A DNA stretch of 64,000 nt from CAZGAQ01 sp964523405 (GTDB lineage: Bacteria > Planctomycetota > Phycisphaerae > UBA1845 > Fen-1342), in NCBI GenBank assembly GCA_964523405.1, contig CAZGAQ010000009.1, positions 62,001-126,000 on the forward strand, given 5' to 3'. Numbering within the stretch: position 1 is the stretch's first letter; every line of letters begins with the position of its first letter. The position numbers were made by a program, and so were the translations under genes. Under the pieces are notes generated by a model. It had not been told where the DNA came from. It searched no databases and saw only the letters and a program-made list of their open reading frames with translations. This document shows, piece by piece, positions 43,987 through 52,963 of this stretch.

Positions 43987-46737
43987 ATGGCGATGGACGT
44001 GTCGTCGGCGAACTGGGCTAAGCACGAGTGGGGCAGGCAGTACGCCGCGCTCGTGGGAGCAGCGGGGGGCACGGGCGTGGCGGAGGCACTGGCGCAGGCG
44101 GAGGAACTCGGAGCGCGGTTGCGCGCGGCGGGTGTGGCGCTGCCGCAGGTGGGGCGGCTCCACGGGGCGGTGCTGGCGGAGTGTGCGGGGGAGGCGGCGG
44201 GGGCGCAGGCGACGCGGGTGCTGGAGGCGTGTCTGGCGGGGTATGCGGCAGCCGGGGAGGTGGATCGCGACAGCGCGGCGGCCGGCGGCGACGACGCATT
44301 TCGACGGCTGGCGGATCACGTGCCAGAGGCGATCATTCGTCTCGACCGGAATCTGCGGCACGTGTACGTGAACGCCGAGGTGGAGCGTGTGTTCGGGTGG
44401 CCGCAGGCGGTGTTTCTGGGGAAGCGGAACACGGAGCTAGCGTATCCGCCGGAAGCGGTGGCACAGTGGGATGCGATTCTGGAGCGGGTGGTGGCGACCG
44501 GTCAGGAGGAGCAGACGCAGTTTCGGCTGGAGACGCCGACGGGCCTGCGGCACTACCAGGCACAGGTGCTGCCGGAGTTTGGGGCAGACGGGCGTGTGGA
44601 AACGGTGCTGGTGGTGTCGCGCGACGTGACCGCGTTCAAGCAGACGGAGGCGGAGCTGCAGCGGCACCGCGAGGACCTGGAGGAACTGATTGCGCAGCGG
44701 ACGCGCGAGTTGGCGGTTGCCAACGAACAACTGCGGACGGAGCTGCGGGAGCGGCGGCAGGCGGAGCATTTGCTGCGTTTGCAGCGTGATCTTGCGGTGG
44801 TGCTGGGGTCGGTGACGGACTTGGCCGCGGGGCTGGCGCGCGTTCTGGAAGCGGGCCTGAGCATCGAGGGGATTGACGCCGGGGGCATCTACGTGCGGAA
44901 TCCGGAGACGGGCGAGCTGCGCCTGGCGACATACCGGAATCTGTCGCCGGAGTTCGCGGAGTTGGTGGCGTATTATGGGCCGGATGCGCCCGAGGCGCGG
45001 CAAGTGGCGGAAGGGCGGGTGGTGAATCAGCCGTTGCTGGGGCCCGGGCGCACGCTGACAGCGGTCGAGCGCGAAGGGCTGCGTTCGCTGATTGCCATCC
45101 CGATTCTGCATCGGGGCGAAGTGTTGGGGGCCCTGAATCTGGCCTCGCGACAACTGGATGTGCTGCCGGAGCCGACGCGGCATGCGGCGGAATCGATCGC
45201 TGCGCACGTTGGGGCGATGATGGAGCGCGTGCGCGCCGAGATGACGCTACGGGAGAGCGAAGAGCGTTACCGGCTGCTGGCGGACAATGCGAGCGACATG
45301 ATCTCGCGCGTGGATGCGGCGGGTGCGTTCTTCTACGCGTCGCCGGCGTGCCAGGCGCTACTGGGGTACCGGCCGGAAGAGCTGTGCGGGCGTTCCACGT
45401 ACGATTTGTTTCATCCGGATGACCGCGGGGCGTTGCAGGCCTATCACCAGGCGGTCTTGAACGACCTGCCGCGGGGAGTGCTCACGCACCGGATGCAACG
45501 GCGGGATGGGAGTTACGGGTGGTACGAGGCGACGGCGCGCGCCGTGCGTGATGGGCGCGGCATGATTACCGAGATCATCGCGGTCACGCGGGACATCACC
45601 GCGCGGCGGCGCGCGGAGGAGGCGCTGCGCGACAGTGAAGCCCTGTTTCGGACCATGGCGCAGATCACGCCGGTGTCGGTTTCGATCATCCAAGACGGGC
45701 GGGTGGTCTACGCGAACGAGGCGGCCAGCCGGATGCTGGGGTACACCCCGGAGGAGTTGCTGGCGCGGGCGCCGTGGGATTTTGTGCACGCGAGTGTGCG
45801 GGACGCGCTACGGCAGCAGCTGGTCGATCGGCTGGCGGGACGGCCGGTGCCGGCGCGGTACGAGCTGCGGATGGTGACGCATGACGGGCGCGAGTTGTGG
45901 GTGGACAACTCGGTGGCGATGCTGGAATATCGGGGGCAGCGGGCGGTGCTGGTGGCGGGGGTCGATCTGACGGCGCGGAAGCGCGCGGATGAGGAGGCGC
46001 GGTGCCACCAGGAACAACTCGCGCATGTCGCACGGGTGAGCACGATGGGCGAGATGACCTCGGGCGTGGCGCACGAGCTGGCGCAGCCGCTGTCGGCGAT
46101 CCTGTATTTTGCGCGTAGTTGTGAATCGCGTTTGCAGGCGGGCGGCTGGGGGGTGGCGGAGGCGGTGGCGACGCTGCAGAAGATCGCGGTGCAGGCGGAG
46201 CGGGCCGGCGAGTTCATTCGTCGCATGAAGGCGTTTATCCGCAAGGCGGAGCCGGTGCGGATCACCGCCGAGCTGAATCGCATCGTGCAAGAAGCCCTGA
46301 ACCTGGCGGGGGCGGAAGCCCAGACGCGGCAGGTGCGCCTCCGGACGGAGCTGGCCGCGGCGGTGCCGGCGGTGGTGGTGGACCCGATCCAGATCGAGCA
46401 GGTGATCCTGAATCTGGTGCGCAACAGCATCGAAGCGCTGGCGCCGCTGCCGCCCGCGCAGCGTGAGGTGTGGGTGCAGTCGTGCGTGAGGGCCACGGGG
46501 CGCGTGGAGGTGCACGTGCGGGATGGCGGGCCCGGCATTCCGGCGTCGGTGGCGGAGCACCTGTTTGATCCGTTCTTTACGACCAAGTCGCACGGGCTGG
46601 GGCTGGGGCTGCCGATCAGCCGGTCCATCGTGGAGGCGCACGAAGGGAAGCTGCGCCTGCAGTCGGCGGCAGCGGGGGCGACCGAGTTCGTGTTCGACCT
46701 GCCGACCGCGGGGAGGGAAGCGCATGGAATCGAGTGA
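43987..46737 (+). CDS. Multi-sensor (PAS-GAF-PAS-PAS) histidine kinase, FixL-like
   Basis: 916 residues. A ~90-residue Ala-rich helical N-terminus resembles RsbU N-terminal phosphatase-partner domains. Next come PAS1 (about 105-225), a coiled coil, a GAF domain (about 285-420), PAS2 (about 425-545) and PAS3 (about 550-675). The HisKA box is GEMTSGVAHELAQPLSAI with phospho-His696, and the HATPase has VILNLVRNSIEAL, DGGPGIP, and GLGLGLPISRSIV. No membrane helix is obvious from the chosen start, so it is probably cytosolic. The start among nearby ATGs (43987/43993) and an in-frame GTG region to 43873 is uncertain. It overlaps the response-regulator gene by 14 bp, so they form a two-component pair. 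Confidence 0.9.
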   Translation: MAMDVSSANWAKHEWGRQYAALVGAAGGTGVAEALAQAEELGARLRAAGVALPQVGRLHGAVLAECAGEAAGAQATRVLEACLAGYAAAGEVDRDSAAAGGDDAFRRLADHVPEAIIRLDRNLRHVYVNAEVERVFGWPQAVFLGKRNTELAYPPEAVAQWDAILERVVATGQEEQTQFRLETPTGLRHYQAQVLPEFGADGRVETVLVVSRDVTAFKQTEAELQRHREDLEELIAQRTRELAVANEQLRTELRERRQAEHLLRLQRDLAVVLGSVTDLAAGLARVLEAGLSIEGIDAGGIYVRNPETGELRLATYRNLSPEFAELVAYYGPDAPEARQVAEGRVVNQPLLGPGRTLTAVEREGLRSLIAIPILHRGEVLGALNLASRQLDVLPEPTRHAAESIAAHVGAMMERVRAEMTLRESEERYRLLADNASDMISRVDAAGAFFYASPACQALLGYRPEELCGRSTYDLFHPDDRGALQAYHQAVLNDLPRGVLTHRMQRRDGSYGWYEATARAVRDGRGMITEIIAVTRDITARRRAEEALRDSEALFRTMAQITPVSVSIIQDGRVVYANEAASRMLGYTPEELLARAPWDFVHASVRDALRQQLVDRLAGRPVPARYELRMVTHDGRELWVDNSVAMLEYRGQRAVLVAGVDLTARKRADEEARCHQEQLAHVARVSTMGEMTSGVAHELAQPLSAILYFARSCESRLQAGGWGVAEAVATLQKIAVQAERAGEFIRRMKAFIRKAEPVRITAELNRIVQEALNLAGAEAQTRQVRLRTELAAAVPAVVVDPIQIEQVILNLVRNSIEALAPLPPAQREVWVQSCVRATGRVEVHVRDGGPGIPASVAEHLFDPFFTTKSHGLGLGLPISRSIVEAHEGKLRLQSAAAGATEFVFDLPTAGREAHGIE

Positions 46738-47350
46738 ACGGACGGTGTACGTGGTGGACGATGACGCCGTGTTGTGCGAGGCGCTGCAGGCGTTGCTGGA
46801 GGCGGAGGGTCTGCGGGTCGAGACCCACACGAGTGCGGAGAGCTTTCTGGCGGCGCGCTGCGGGCACGAGGCGGGTTGCCTGGTGCTGGACGTGCGCATG
46901 CGCGGCATGAGCGGGCTGGAACTGCAGGAGCACCTCGTGCAACTCGGCGCGACGCTGCCGGTGATCGTGCTGACGGGGCACGGCGACGTACCGATGGCCG
47001 TGCGGGCGGTGAAGGCGGGGGTGGTGGATTTTCTGGAGAAACCCGTCAACGACCAATTGTTGCTGGAGCGGATCCGCAACGCCCTGGCGCTGGACGCGCA
47101 GCGGCGCGCGCAGCGAGTCCGGCGCGCAGAAGCCCAGCGGCGGCTGGACAGCCTGACGGCCCGGGAGTATGAGGTGATGGAGCGCGTGGTCGCTGGGCTG
47201 GCGAACAAGCAGATTGCCGGTGAGTTGGGCATCACGGAGAAGACCGTGGAGGCGCATCGCAAGCACGTTATGGACAAGCTGGCGGTGGGCGGCGTGGCCG
47301 AGCTGGTCGTACTGGTGCTGCAGTGCCGGGGGCAGGAGATGCCATCCTGA
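46724..47350 (+). CDS. FixJ-family response regulator
   Basis: 208 residues. The receiver domain has VYVVDDDAVLCEAL (acidic pair), LVLDVRMRGMSG with phospho-acceptor Asp56, VIVLTGHGDVPMAVRAVKAG, and FLEKPV (Lys106). The C-terminal LuxR-type helix-turn-helix is LTAREYEVMERVVAGLANKQ then IAGELGITEKTVEAHRKHVM. FixJ-type regulators activate transcription after phosphorylation by FixL-like kinases. ATG 46724 has GGGAGG 7 nt upstream and lies inside the end of the kinase gene, so translation is coupled. A glycosyltransferase gene starts 34 bp downstream and may share the transcript. Confidence 0.94.
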   Translation: MESSERTVYVVDDDAVLCEALQALLEAEGLRVETHTSAESFLAARCGHEAGCLVLDVRMRGMSGLELQEHLVQLGATLPVIVLTGHGDVPMAVRAVKAGVVDFLEKPVNDQLLLERIRNALALDAQRRAQRVRRAEAQRRLDSLTAREYEVMERVVAGLANKQIAGELGITEKTVEAHRKHVMDKLAVGGVAELVVLVLQCRGQEMPS

Positions 47351-47384
47351 TGTGCGTGAGGTCCAGCGACCGGCGGCAGGTGCG

Positions 47385-49022
47385 ATGAGCACGGACGCGG
47401 CTGCATTGCAGGCAGAGCCGGGGGCGGGGCGGCCGTGGCGCGCGGGTGTGGCGGCGGTGCTCGCACTGGCGGGCGCGTGGCGGCTGGTGATCGCGCTGCT
47501 GCTGCCGGCGCTGTCGCGGGACGGGGTGGTATTCTGCGGATATGCGCGGGAGCTGGGGCGGCTGGGGGTGGCGTACCTGCGGCAGCCGGAGGCGCAGCAG
47601 CATCCGTTGTATCCGGCGCTGGTGCTGGCGGCGCAGCGCGCGGCGCGGCTGCTGGGGGCGGCGGACACGCCGTGGACGTGGCAATACAGCGGGCAGTTCG
47701 TAGCGGGGTTGGCGGGCGTGGCGGTGGTGGCGCTCGTGGGGGCAATCACGGCCCGATTGATCCGGCGGCTGGCGCTACCCGTGAAGCGTGAGACGACGGT
47801 GCTGGCAGCGATGGGGCTGGCGACGGTGCTGGATGCGAACATCTGGCTGTCCGCGGACGTGATGTCCGACCAGGTGCATCTGGCGCTGTATCTGGGGGCG
47901 GTGTACTGTTTGCTCGATCTGCAGAGCCTGCGGGCGGCGCTGGCGGCGGGGGTGCTGACAGGACTAGCGTTCTTGGTGCGGCCGGAGGGGCTGATGCCGC
48001 TGGCAGGGGGGCTGGCGGTGCTAGCGACGCAGTGGCGGCATGCCGGGCCGCAGGCGTGGCGCGGGCCGGTGGGGCGGGCGACGGTGCTGCTTGCGGCGGT
48101 GCTGGTGCTGGTGGCGCCGTACTGGGTGCTGGTGGGGCGGTTCTCGACCAAGAAGAACCCGCTGGAGACGCTGGAGCACGCGGCGGTGGTGGAGATGCCA
48201 GGCGAGGTGCCGGCGGATGACGGGGTCGTGCTGGCGAAGCTTGAGCAGCGCGAATACTCGTGGCTGACGGTGGTGCCGGAGGCGCTGTACAAGACCTTGC
48301 GGGCGGGGCGTGTGCTGGTGCCGCTCTTCGCGCTCTTGCCCGTGGTGAATTTGCGGAAGCAGTGGCTGGGGCCCGTGCTGGTCGGGTGGACGGCGTGCAT
48401 CGCGGGGCATTTTGCGGCCGTGCTGATGCTGCTGAAGCATCCAGGGGGCGGGTATCTGCACCCGCGGCACACGCTCGTGATCGTGGCGCTTTTGATGCCC
48501 TTCGCCGCGCTGCTGATTGGGCGGCTGGTGGTGCTGGCGCGCGAGCGCCGGCAGCCGGTGCTGAGGTGGGCGGTGCTGGCGGTGGTGTATTTGCCGCTGG
48601 GACTGTACGGGCTCCGCATTCCCAATGACGCAGATCGGTTTCTGACGGCCAGCGCGCGGTGGCTCAACGCACATGAACCCAATGCGGCCGGGCAGCGCCT
48701 GGTGAGCGGATCGAGTCCGCAGCGGATTGCGTTCTATGCGGGGTTGCGGTGGCAGCCGTGGTGGGAAGATCAGAGGGATTACGAGAGTCTGGCGGGGCTG
48801 CTGCGCAGTGGGCCGCCGGGGTATTTTGCGTTGGAGCTGGAGAGCCCGCGGGTGAAGCGGCCGGGATTCGAGATTGCGGGGAATCGGGCGCTGCTCGCCC
48901 GGCTGCTGGCGGACGAGACGGTGGCGCCGAGACTGACGGCGCTGCACGTGGAGACGAGCGCGGACGGGCGCGAGCTGCATTTGTTTCGGTTGGTGCCGCC
49001 GGCGGCGCCGCGGGTGGAGTAG
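47385..49022 (+). CDS. GT-C-type membrane glycosyltransferase (ArnT/PMT-like)
   Basis: 545 residues with 9-11 membrane segments in the first ~420 residues. After the first helix, a luminal loop carries the acidic residue pattern SRDGVVFCGYARELG with QQHPLYPALVLAAQ (the D/E-containing first loop and H-P-P/H-P-L pattern of lipid-linked sugar transferases). GLAFLVRPEGLMPLAGGL is the conserved R-P-E-G block. The last ~110 residues are soluble and probably extracytoplasmic. These enzymes move a sugar from a polyprenyl carrier to lipid, protein or glycan. ATG 47385 has AGG 4-5 nt upstream. asnB follows 12 bp later. Substrates unknown. Confidence 0.83.
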   Translation: MSTDAAALQAEPGAGRPWRAGVAAVLALAGAWRLVIALLLPALSRDGVVFCGYARELGRLGVAYLRQPEAQQHPLYPALVLAAQRAARLLGAADTPWTWQYSGQFVAGLAGVAVVALVGAITARLIRRLALPVKRETTVLAAMGLATVLDANIWLSADVMSDQVHLALYLGAVYCLLDLQSLRAALAAGVLTGLAFLVRPEGLMPLAGGLAVLATQWRHAGPQAWRGPVGRATVLLAAVLVLVAPYWVLVGRFSTKKNPLETLEHAAVVEMPGEVPADDGVVLAKLEQREYSWLTVVPEALYKTLRAGRVLVPLFALLPVVNLRKQWLGPVLVGWTACIAGHFAAVLMLLKHPGGGYLHPRHTLVIVALLMPFAALLIGRLVVLARERRQPVLRWAVLAVVYLPLGLYGLRIPNDADRFLTASARWLNAHEPNAAGQRLVSGSSPQRIAFYAGLRWQPWWEDQRDYESLAGLLRSGPPGYFALELESPRVKRPGFEIAGNRALLARLLADETVAPRLTALHVETSADGRELHLFRLVPPAAPRVE

Positions 49023-49034
49023 GGAGCGGCGTCG

Positions 49035-50930
49035 ATGTGCGGAATTCTCGGCGGATTGGCGCTGGAGCCGTGGGATGTCGTGGCGGAGGCGGGGCGGCTA
49101 GCGCGCGCGGTGGATACGTTGGCGCATCGCGGCCCGGACGATCGCGGCGAGTTGGTGACGGCGGACGGGCGGGGTTTTCTGGGGCATCGGCGGCTGAGCA
49201 TCATTGATTTGGCGGGCGGGCATCAGCCGCTGACGGAGGAAACCGGGCGGGTGCATCTGTGCTACAACGGGGAGATCTACAACTATCGCGCACTGCGGGC
49301 GGAATTGCAGAAACGCGGGCACGTGCTGCGGACGGCGACGGATGGCGAGACCGCGGTGCACCTGTACCAGGAAGACCCGGATACGTTCGCCGCGCGATTG
49401 AGCGGGATGTTCGCGATCGCCGTGCTCGACGAGGCGAAGGGGGAGCTGACGCTGGCGCGCGACCGGCACGGTATCAAGCCGCTGTATTACTATCAGGGGA
49501 CGGATCGCGTCATCTTCGCCTCGGAGCTGAAGGCGATTCTGGCGCTTCTGCCGCGGAGGCCGGCGCTGTCGGCGGCGGCACTACAGCACTATCTGCGGTG
49601 GAAGTACATTCCAGGGCCGCTGACGATCTACGACGATATTTGGGAGGTGCCGCCAGGTTTTATTCTGCACGTGCGGCCGGAGCGGCGGACGCGGCGGCTG
49701 GAGTACGACTTACAGCGGTACTGGCAAGTGCGGTTCCCGGAAGATCCGGGCGAGCGGATCACGGAGGAAGCGGAAGCGCTGGAGCAACTTGACGCGTGCG
49801 TGCGTGCAGCGGTCGAAAATCACCTGGAGGCGGACGTCGAGGTGGGGACGCTGCTGTCGGGCGGGGTGGACTCGTCGCTGGTGACGGCGCTGGCGGCGGA
49901 GATTTCGGGCAAGCGCATCAAGACATTCTGCGTGGGGTTTCGCGAGCCGGGGTTTGACCAATTGCCGTACGCGCGGCAACTCGCCGAGCGGTATGGGACG
50001 GAGCACCACGAAGTCTATGTCGACGTGGACCCGCTGGCGGCAATGCCGAAGCTGGTGCGGCACTTCGATCAGCCGTTCGGGGATTCGTCGGCGCTGGCGT
50101 GCTACTACGTGTGCGAGGTGGCGGCGCGGCACGTGAAGGTGGCGCTGACGGGGGACGGCGGGGACGAGACGTTCGCGGGGTATAGGCGGTATTACGACGC
50201 GGAGGTGGCGCGGGCGCTGGACGGGCCGGTGCGGCGCGGTCTGGCGCGGGTGGCGTACGCGGTGGGCAGCGTGCTGTTCTCGCCGGAGGCGAAGTTCCTA
50301 CATCGTGTGCGGGCGGCGAAGTATGGGCCGCTGGCGGGCTATGCGCAGCGCGAGCGGATGTGTACGGAGTGGCTGATCGGGCGGCTGCTGGGGGCGCGGT
50401 ACCGGGAGCCGAACGCGACGGACGTTGTGAGTCTCTATGGCCGGACGGCGCGGGCGGGTTGGCCGATGGCGGATCAGGTGCAGTGGCTGGATCTGCAGAC
50501 GTATCTGCCGGGGGACATTCTGCCGAAGGTGGATCGCACGAGCATGGCGTGGTCGCTGGAGTGCCGGCCGCCGCTCCTGGATCACGCGGTGACGGAGTTG
50601 GCGCTGCGGCTGGATACGCGGCTGCGGGGCGGCAGCGGGGAGGGGAAGTACATCCTCAAGCGCCTGGCGGAGCGGTATGTGCCGGCGGAGCTGATCTACC
50701 GCAAGAAGCGGGGCTTTCGTGTGCCGATTCGGCGGTGGTTCAAGCGTGAGTTGCTGGAGCACACGGCGCGGCGACTGACGGATGGTGTGCTGGTGCAGCA
50801 GGGGATTCTGGACCCGGACGGCGTGCGGTGGGTGCTGCGGGTGCAGCGGCGGGCGTGGATGAACCTGTCGAGCTGCCTGTGGGCGCTGCTGTTCATGGAA
50901 GAATGGGCGCGAGCGTATTTGGACGACTGA
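49035..50930 (+). CDS. asnB: Asparagine synthase (glutamine-hydrolysing)
   Basis: 631 residues. Cys2 is the nucleophile of the N-terminal glutaminase (MCGILGG; HRGPDDRGE; LGHRRLSIIDL; YNGEIYNYRALR). The synthetase half has the pyrophosphate loop LLSGGVDSSLVTALAA, then FCVGFREPGFDQLPYAR and LTGDGGDETFAGYRRY, and the C-terminal KRGFRVPIRRWFKREL. Catalytic residues are intact. Such enzymes make asparagine, but in polysaccharide clusters (including exosortase-linked ones) they may amidate sugars. The placement 12 bp behind a GT-C transferase hints at the latter. Start fixed by the required MCG. Confidence 0.94.
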   Translation: MCGILGGLALEPWDVVAEAGRLARAVDTLAHRGPDDRGELVTADGRGFLGHRRLSIIDLAGGHQPLTEETGRVHLCYNGEIYNYRALRAELQKRGHVLRTATDGETAVHLYQEDPDTFAARLSGMFAIAVLDEAKGELTLARDRHGIKPLYYYQGTDRVIFASELKAILALLPRRPALSAAALQHYLRWKYIPGPLTIYDDIWEVPPGFILHVRPERRTRRLEYDLQRYWQVRFPEDPGERITEEAEALEQLDACVRAAVENHLEADVEVGTLLSGGVDSSLVTALAAEISGKRIKTFCVGFREPGFDQLPYARQLAERYGTEHHEVYVDVDPLAAMPKLVRHFDQPFGDSSALACYYVCEVAARHVKVALTGDGGDETFAGYRRYYDAEVARALDGPVRRGLARVAYAVGSVLFSPEAKFLHRVRAAKYGPLAGYAQRERMCTEWLIGRLLGARYREPNATDVVSLYGRTARAGWPMADQVQWLDLQTYLPGDILPKVDRTSMAWSLECRPPLLDHAVTELALRLDTRLRGGSGEGKYILKRLAERYVPAELIYRKKRGFRVPIRRWFKRELLEHTARRLTDGVLVQQGILDPDGVRWVLRVQRRAWMNLSSCLWALLFMEEWARAYLDD

Positions 50931-50942
50931 GGAGGTTCGCCT

Positions 50943-51020
50943 ATGGCCGCGGCGCCGGGGGGACGGGTGGAGGTCCGACGCCGCCGAGCGGCGCTTGCGG
51001 ACCGGAGGCGATGTGGGTAG
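50943..51020 (+). CDS. Possible 25-residue basic small protein
   Basis: An ATG preceded by TGAGGAGG at ideal spacing (7 nt) directly after the asnB stop opens a 26-codon frame that encodes an Ala/Gly/Arg-rich peptide ending in a TAG stop. The ribosome site is among the strongest in the window, yet the peptide is low-complexity. It could be a real small protein or a leftover coupling signal. No homologue can be named. Confidence 0.25.
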   Translation: MAAAPGGRVEVRRRRAALADRRRCG

Positions 51021-51080
51021 GACAGGGCCCCGCGGCCGGCGTGTTGGGTCGCGGCAGGCGTACTCGCGATTGAGGTTCGT

Positions 51081-51521
51081 ATGCGGCATGCGCTCACGCT
51101 GGGTGGTTTGCTCAGTTTTGGGATTGCCCTCTTTCACGTTGTGCTGGCTTTCTCGGTGGCGCTGCGCAAGCAGTTCAATGTGGCGGACTGGGTGGCGGAT
51201 GTGCGGCCGGCGCCGCCCTATGCCGTGACGATGGCGGGCCTGGCGCTGCTATATGTGCTGTGTGGGTTGTGCGCGCTCTCCGGGGCGGGGTGGTTCAAGC
51301 CGTGGCCGCTCTTGCGGCTGGCGCTGCTGACGATCGGGATGGGGTATGCGTGGCGTGGGGTGCGGCTGATCCCGGAGCTGGCGATGAGCCTAGGGCTGCT
51401 GCATGGCACAGTCAGCGCGCACGCGTTGGCGTGTTCGTTGGTGGCGGCAGCGGCGGCGGCATGCTACCTGGGGGGGCCGGTGAGCGTGCTGGCGCAGACC
51501 AAGGATTGGTACGGGAAGTGA
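51081..51521 (+). CDS. Small four-helix membrane protein, unknown
   Basis: 146 residues. Four hydrophobic segments are clear: LGGLLSFGIALFHVVLAFSV, AVTMAGLALLYVLCGLCAL, LLRLALLTIGMGYAWRG and ALACSLVAAAAAACYLGG. A His in the first helix and Trp residues in loops are the only notable polar features. The ATG start lacks a strong ribosome site. It lies between asnB and an ABC transporter, with a repeat-bearing gap on its right. Family not recognised; inner-membrane location is the only firm inference. Confidence 0.6.
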   Translation: MRHALTLGGLLSFGIALFHVVLAFSVALRKQFNVADWVADVRPAPPYAVTMAGLALLYVLCGLCALSGAGWFKPWPLLRLALLTIGMGYAWRGVRLIPELAMSLGLLHGTVSAHALACSLVAAAAAACYLGGPVSVLAQTKDWYGK

Positions 51522-51609
51522 GGCGCGGGCGGCGGGTTGACGCTGGGGGGGGCGGTTCGTACCGTCTGACGTCGGAATACGCGGGGGCTGTGTGCCGACG
51601 CGAAAATGA

Positions 51610-51686
51610 CGTCAGGCACAGAGGCCTGACGCTACAACGTGCGTGCCGGCGCACGGATCACGTGAGGCACCCGCCGCGGCGGGCAA
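51610..51686. repeat. Dispersed palindromic repeat, inverted relative of the 22.8-kb element
   Basis: CGTCAGGC-ACAGAG-GCCTGACG (51610-51631) is an 8-bp-stem hairpin. Its right part GGCCTGACGCTAC (51623-51635) is the exact reverse complement of a 13-bp box in the 100-bp repeats after hppA. A CCCGCC/GGCGGG palindrome follows, as in those units. It fills the 224-bp gap between the four-helix protein and the ABC permease. Confidence 0.7.
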
Positions 51687-51745
51687 GCTGCGGCCTGGCG
51701 CTACCCGGCTAACCGAGCGGCCGGTGCGGAGACTAAAGGAGTAGT

Positions 51746-52948
51746 ATGCTCGCTCTGGCCTGGGCCAACCTGATGCACCGCAAACTGCGCGCGCTGCTCT
51801 CGGCGCTGGCGGTCGGCATTGGGATCATGCTGATGCTGGTTTCGCGGGGGCTGGCGAGCGGCTCCTTGGCGGAGGTGGACCAGCGGATGCAGAGCGCCGA
51901 CGCGGAGCTGGTGGTGCTGCCGGCGCAGGACAACATCATCTTCACGAACGGCGCGCCATTTCGGGCGATTCACGAGCGGCACTTGGCGCGGCAGGCGGAC
52001 GAGCGCGGGCCGTTGGCGGACGCGATCATTCCGGTGTTCTTCGGGCAGGTGCGGATGGGCGGGCAGCAGCAGCGGCTGTTCGGCGTGGCGCCGGTGCAGA
52101 TGCGCAGCTTTCTGGGCGAGCGGCGGGTGCGGGCGGGCACGCTGTTCGACCGGGCGGGTGCGTTCGCCGAGCGCGTGGACCAGGGTGCGCGGCCGCCGGC
52201 GGACATGGAGTCGGAGGGGTACCGGCAGTTTCTGGCGGACGGGCTGGAGCTGGTGATTGACGAGCGGCTGCAGCGGGTGGGGCACTACCAGCTCGGCGAC
52301 GCCGTGCAGATCATGGGGCAGACTTTCCGGATTGTCGGCGTGGTGGAAGCGGGTGTGGCGGGGCGGGTGTTCGCGCCCCTGCAGACGCTGCGTGAGATCA
52401 CGGTGGCGGGCGAGCAGAACGCGAGCATGTACTTTGTGAAGCTGCGGCACGACGTGGCGCCCGAGGCGGCGCAGGATGCATTGCAGGCGGCGCTGGGGGT
52501 GGATGCGAAGGTGGAGCTGAAGAGCAATTACGGGGCGCTGCTGCGGCGCAGCTTCGCGGATGTGAGCCAGTACCTCAGCGCGAGCAGCGGGGTGGCGCTG
52601 GCGACGTGTTTTTTGTTCATTCTGCTGACGATGTACACGGTCGTGATCGAGCGGACGCGGGAGATCGGCATTCTCAAGTCACTGGGGGTGACGCGGCTGG
52701 GACTCGTGCGGCTGGCAGTGGTGGAAGCGCTGCTGATTTCGCTGGGCGGCGTGGTCTGCGGGATCGGCCTGGCGTTCGGGGTACGGGCCCTGTTGGCGGT
52801 ATTCAAGCCGTTACTGACCGTGGAGCTGGCGGCGAGCAGCCTGGTGCTGGCGGTGGGGATTGGCGTGGTGGGGGGGACGCTGAGCGCGCTGTATCCGGGG
52901 TACCGGGCGGCGCGGCTGGATCCGGCGGCGGCCTTGACGAACGAGTGA
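51746..52948 (+). CDS. ABC transporter permease (FtsX/MacB/LolC-like)
   Basis: 400 residues. One N-terminal helix (ALLSALAVGIGIMLMLVSRGL) is followed by a ~230-residue extracytoplasmic domain of the MacB periplasmic type, then three C-terminal helices (SGVALATCFLFILLTMYTVV; LAVVEALLISLGGVVCGIGL; ASSLVLAVGIGVVGGTLSAL). The cytoplasmic coupling helix lies in ERTREIGILKSLG and the end reads PGYRAARLDPAAAL, typical of FtsX-domain exporters. Such systems extrude lipoproteins, peptides or drugs, or transmit mechanical force. AAAGGAG lies 4 nt before ATG 51746. The partner ATPase follows 15 bp later; no membrane-fusion protein is adjacent. Confidence 0.9.
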   Translation: MLALAWANLMHRKLRALLSALAVGIGIMLMLVSRGLASGSLAEVDQRMQSADAELVVLPAQDNIIFTNGAPFRAIHERHLARQADERGPLADAIIPVFFGQVRMGGQQQRLFGVAPVQMRSFLGERRVRAGTLFDRAGAFAERVDQGARPPADMESEGYRQFLADGLELVIDERLQRVGHYQLGDAVQIMGQTFRIVGVVEAGVAGRVFAPLQTLREITVAGEQNASMYFVKLRHDVAPEAAQDALQAALGVDAKVELKSNYGALLRRSFADVSQYLSASSGVALATCFLFILLTMYTVVIERTREIGILKSLGVTRLGLVRLAVVEALLISLGGVVCGIGLAFGVRALLAVFKPLLTVELAASSLVLAVGIGVVGGTLSALYPGYRAARLDPAAALTNE

Positions 52949-52963
52949 GGTGGACGCAGCGCG

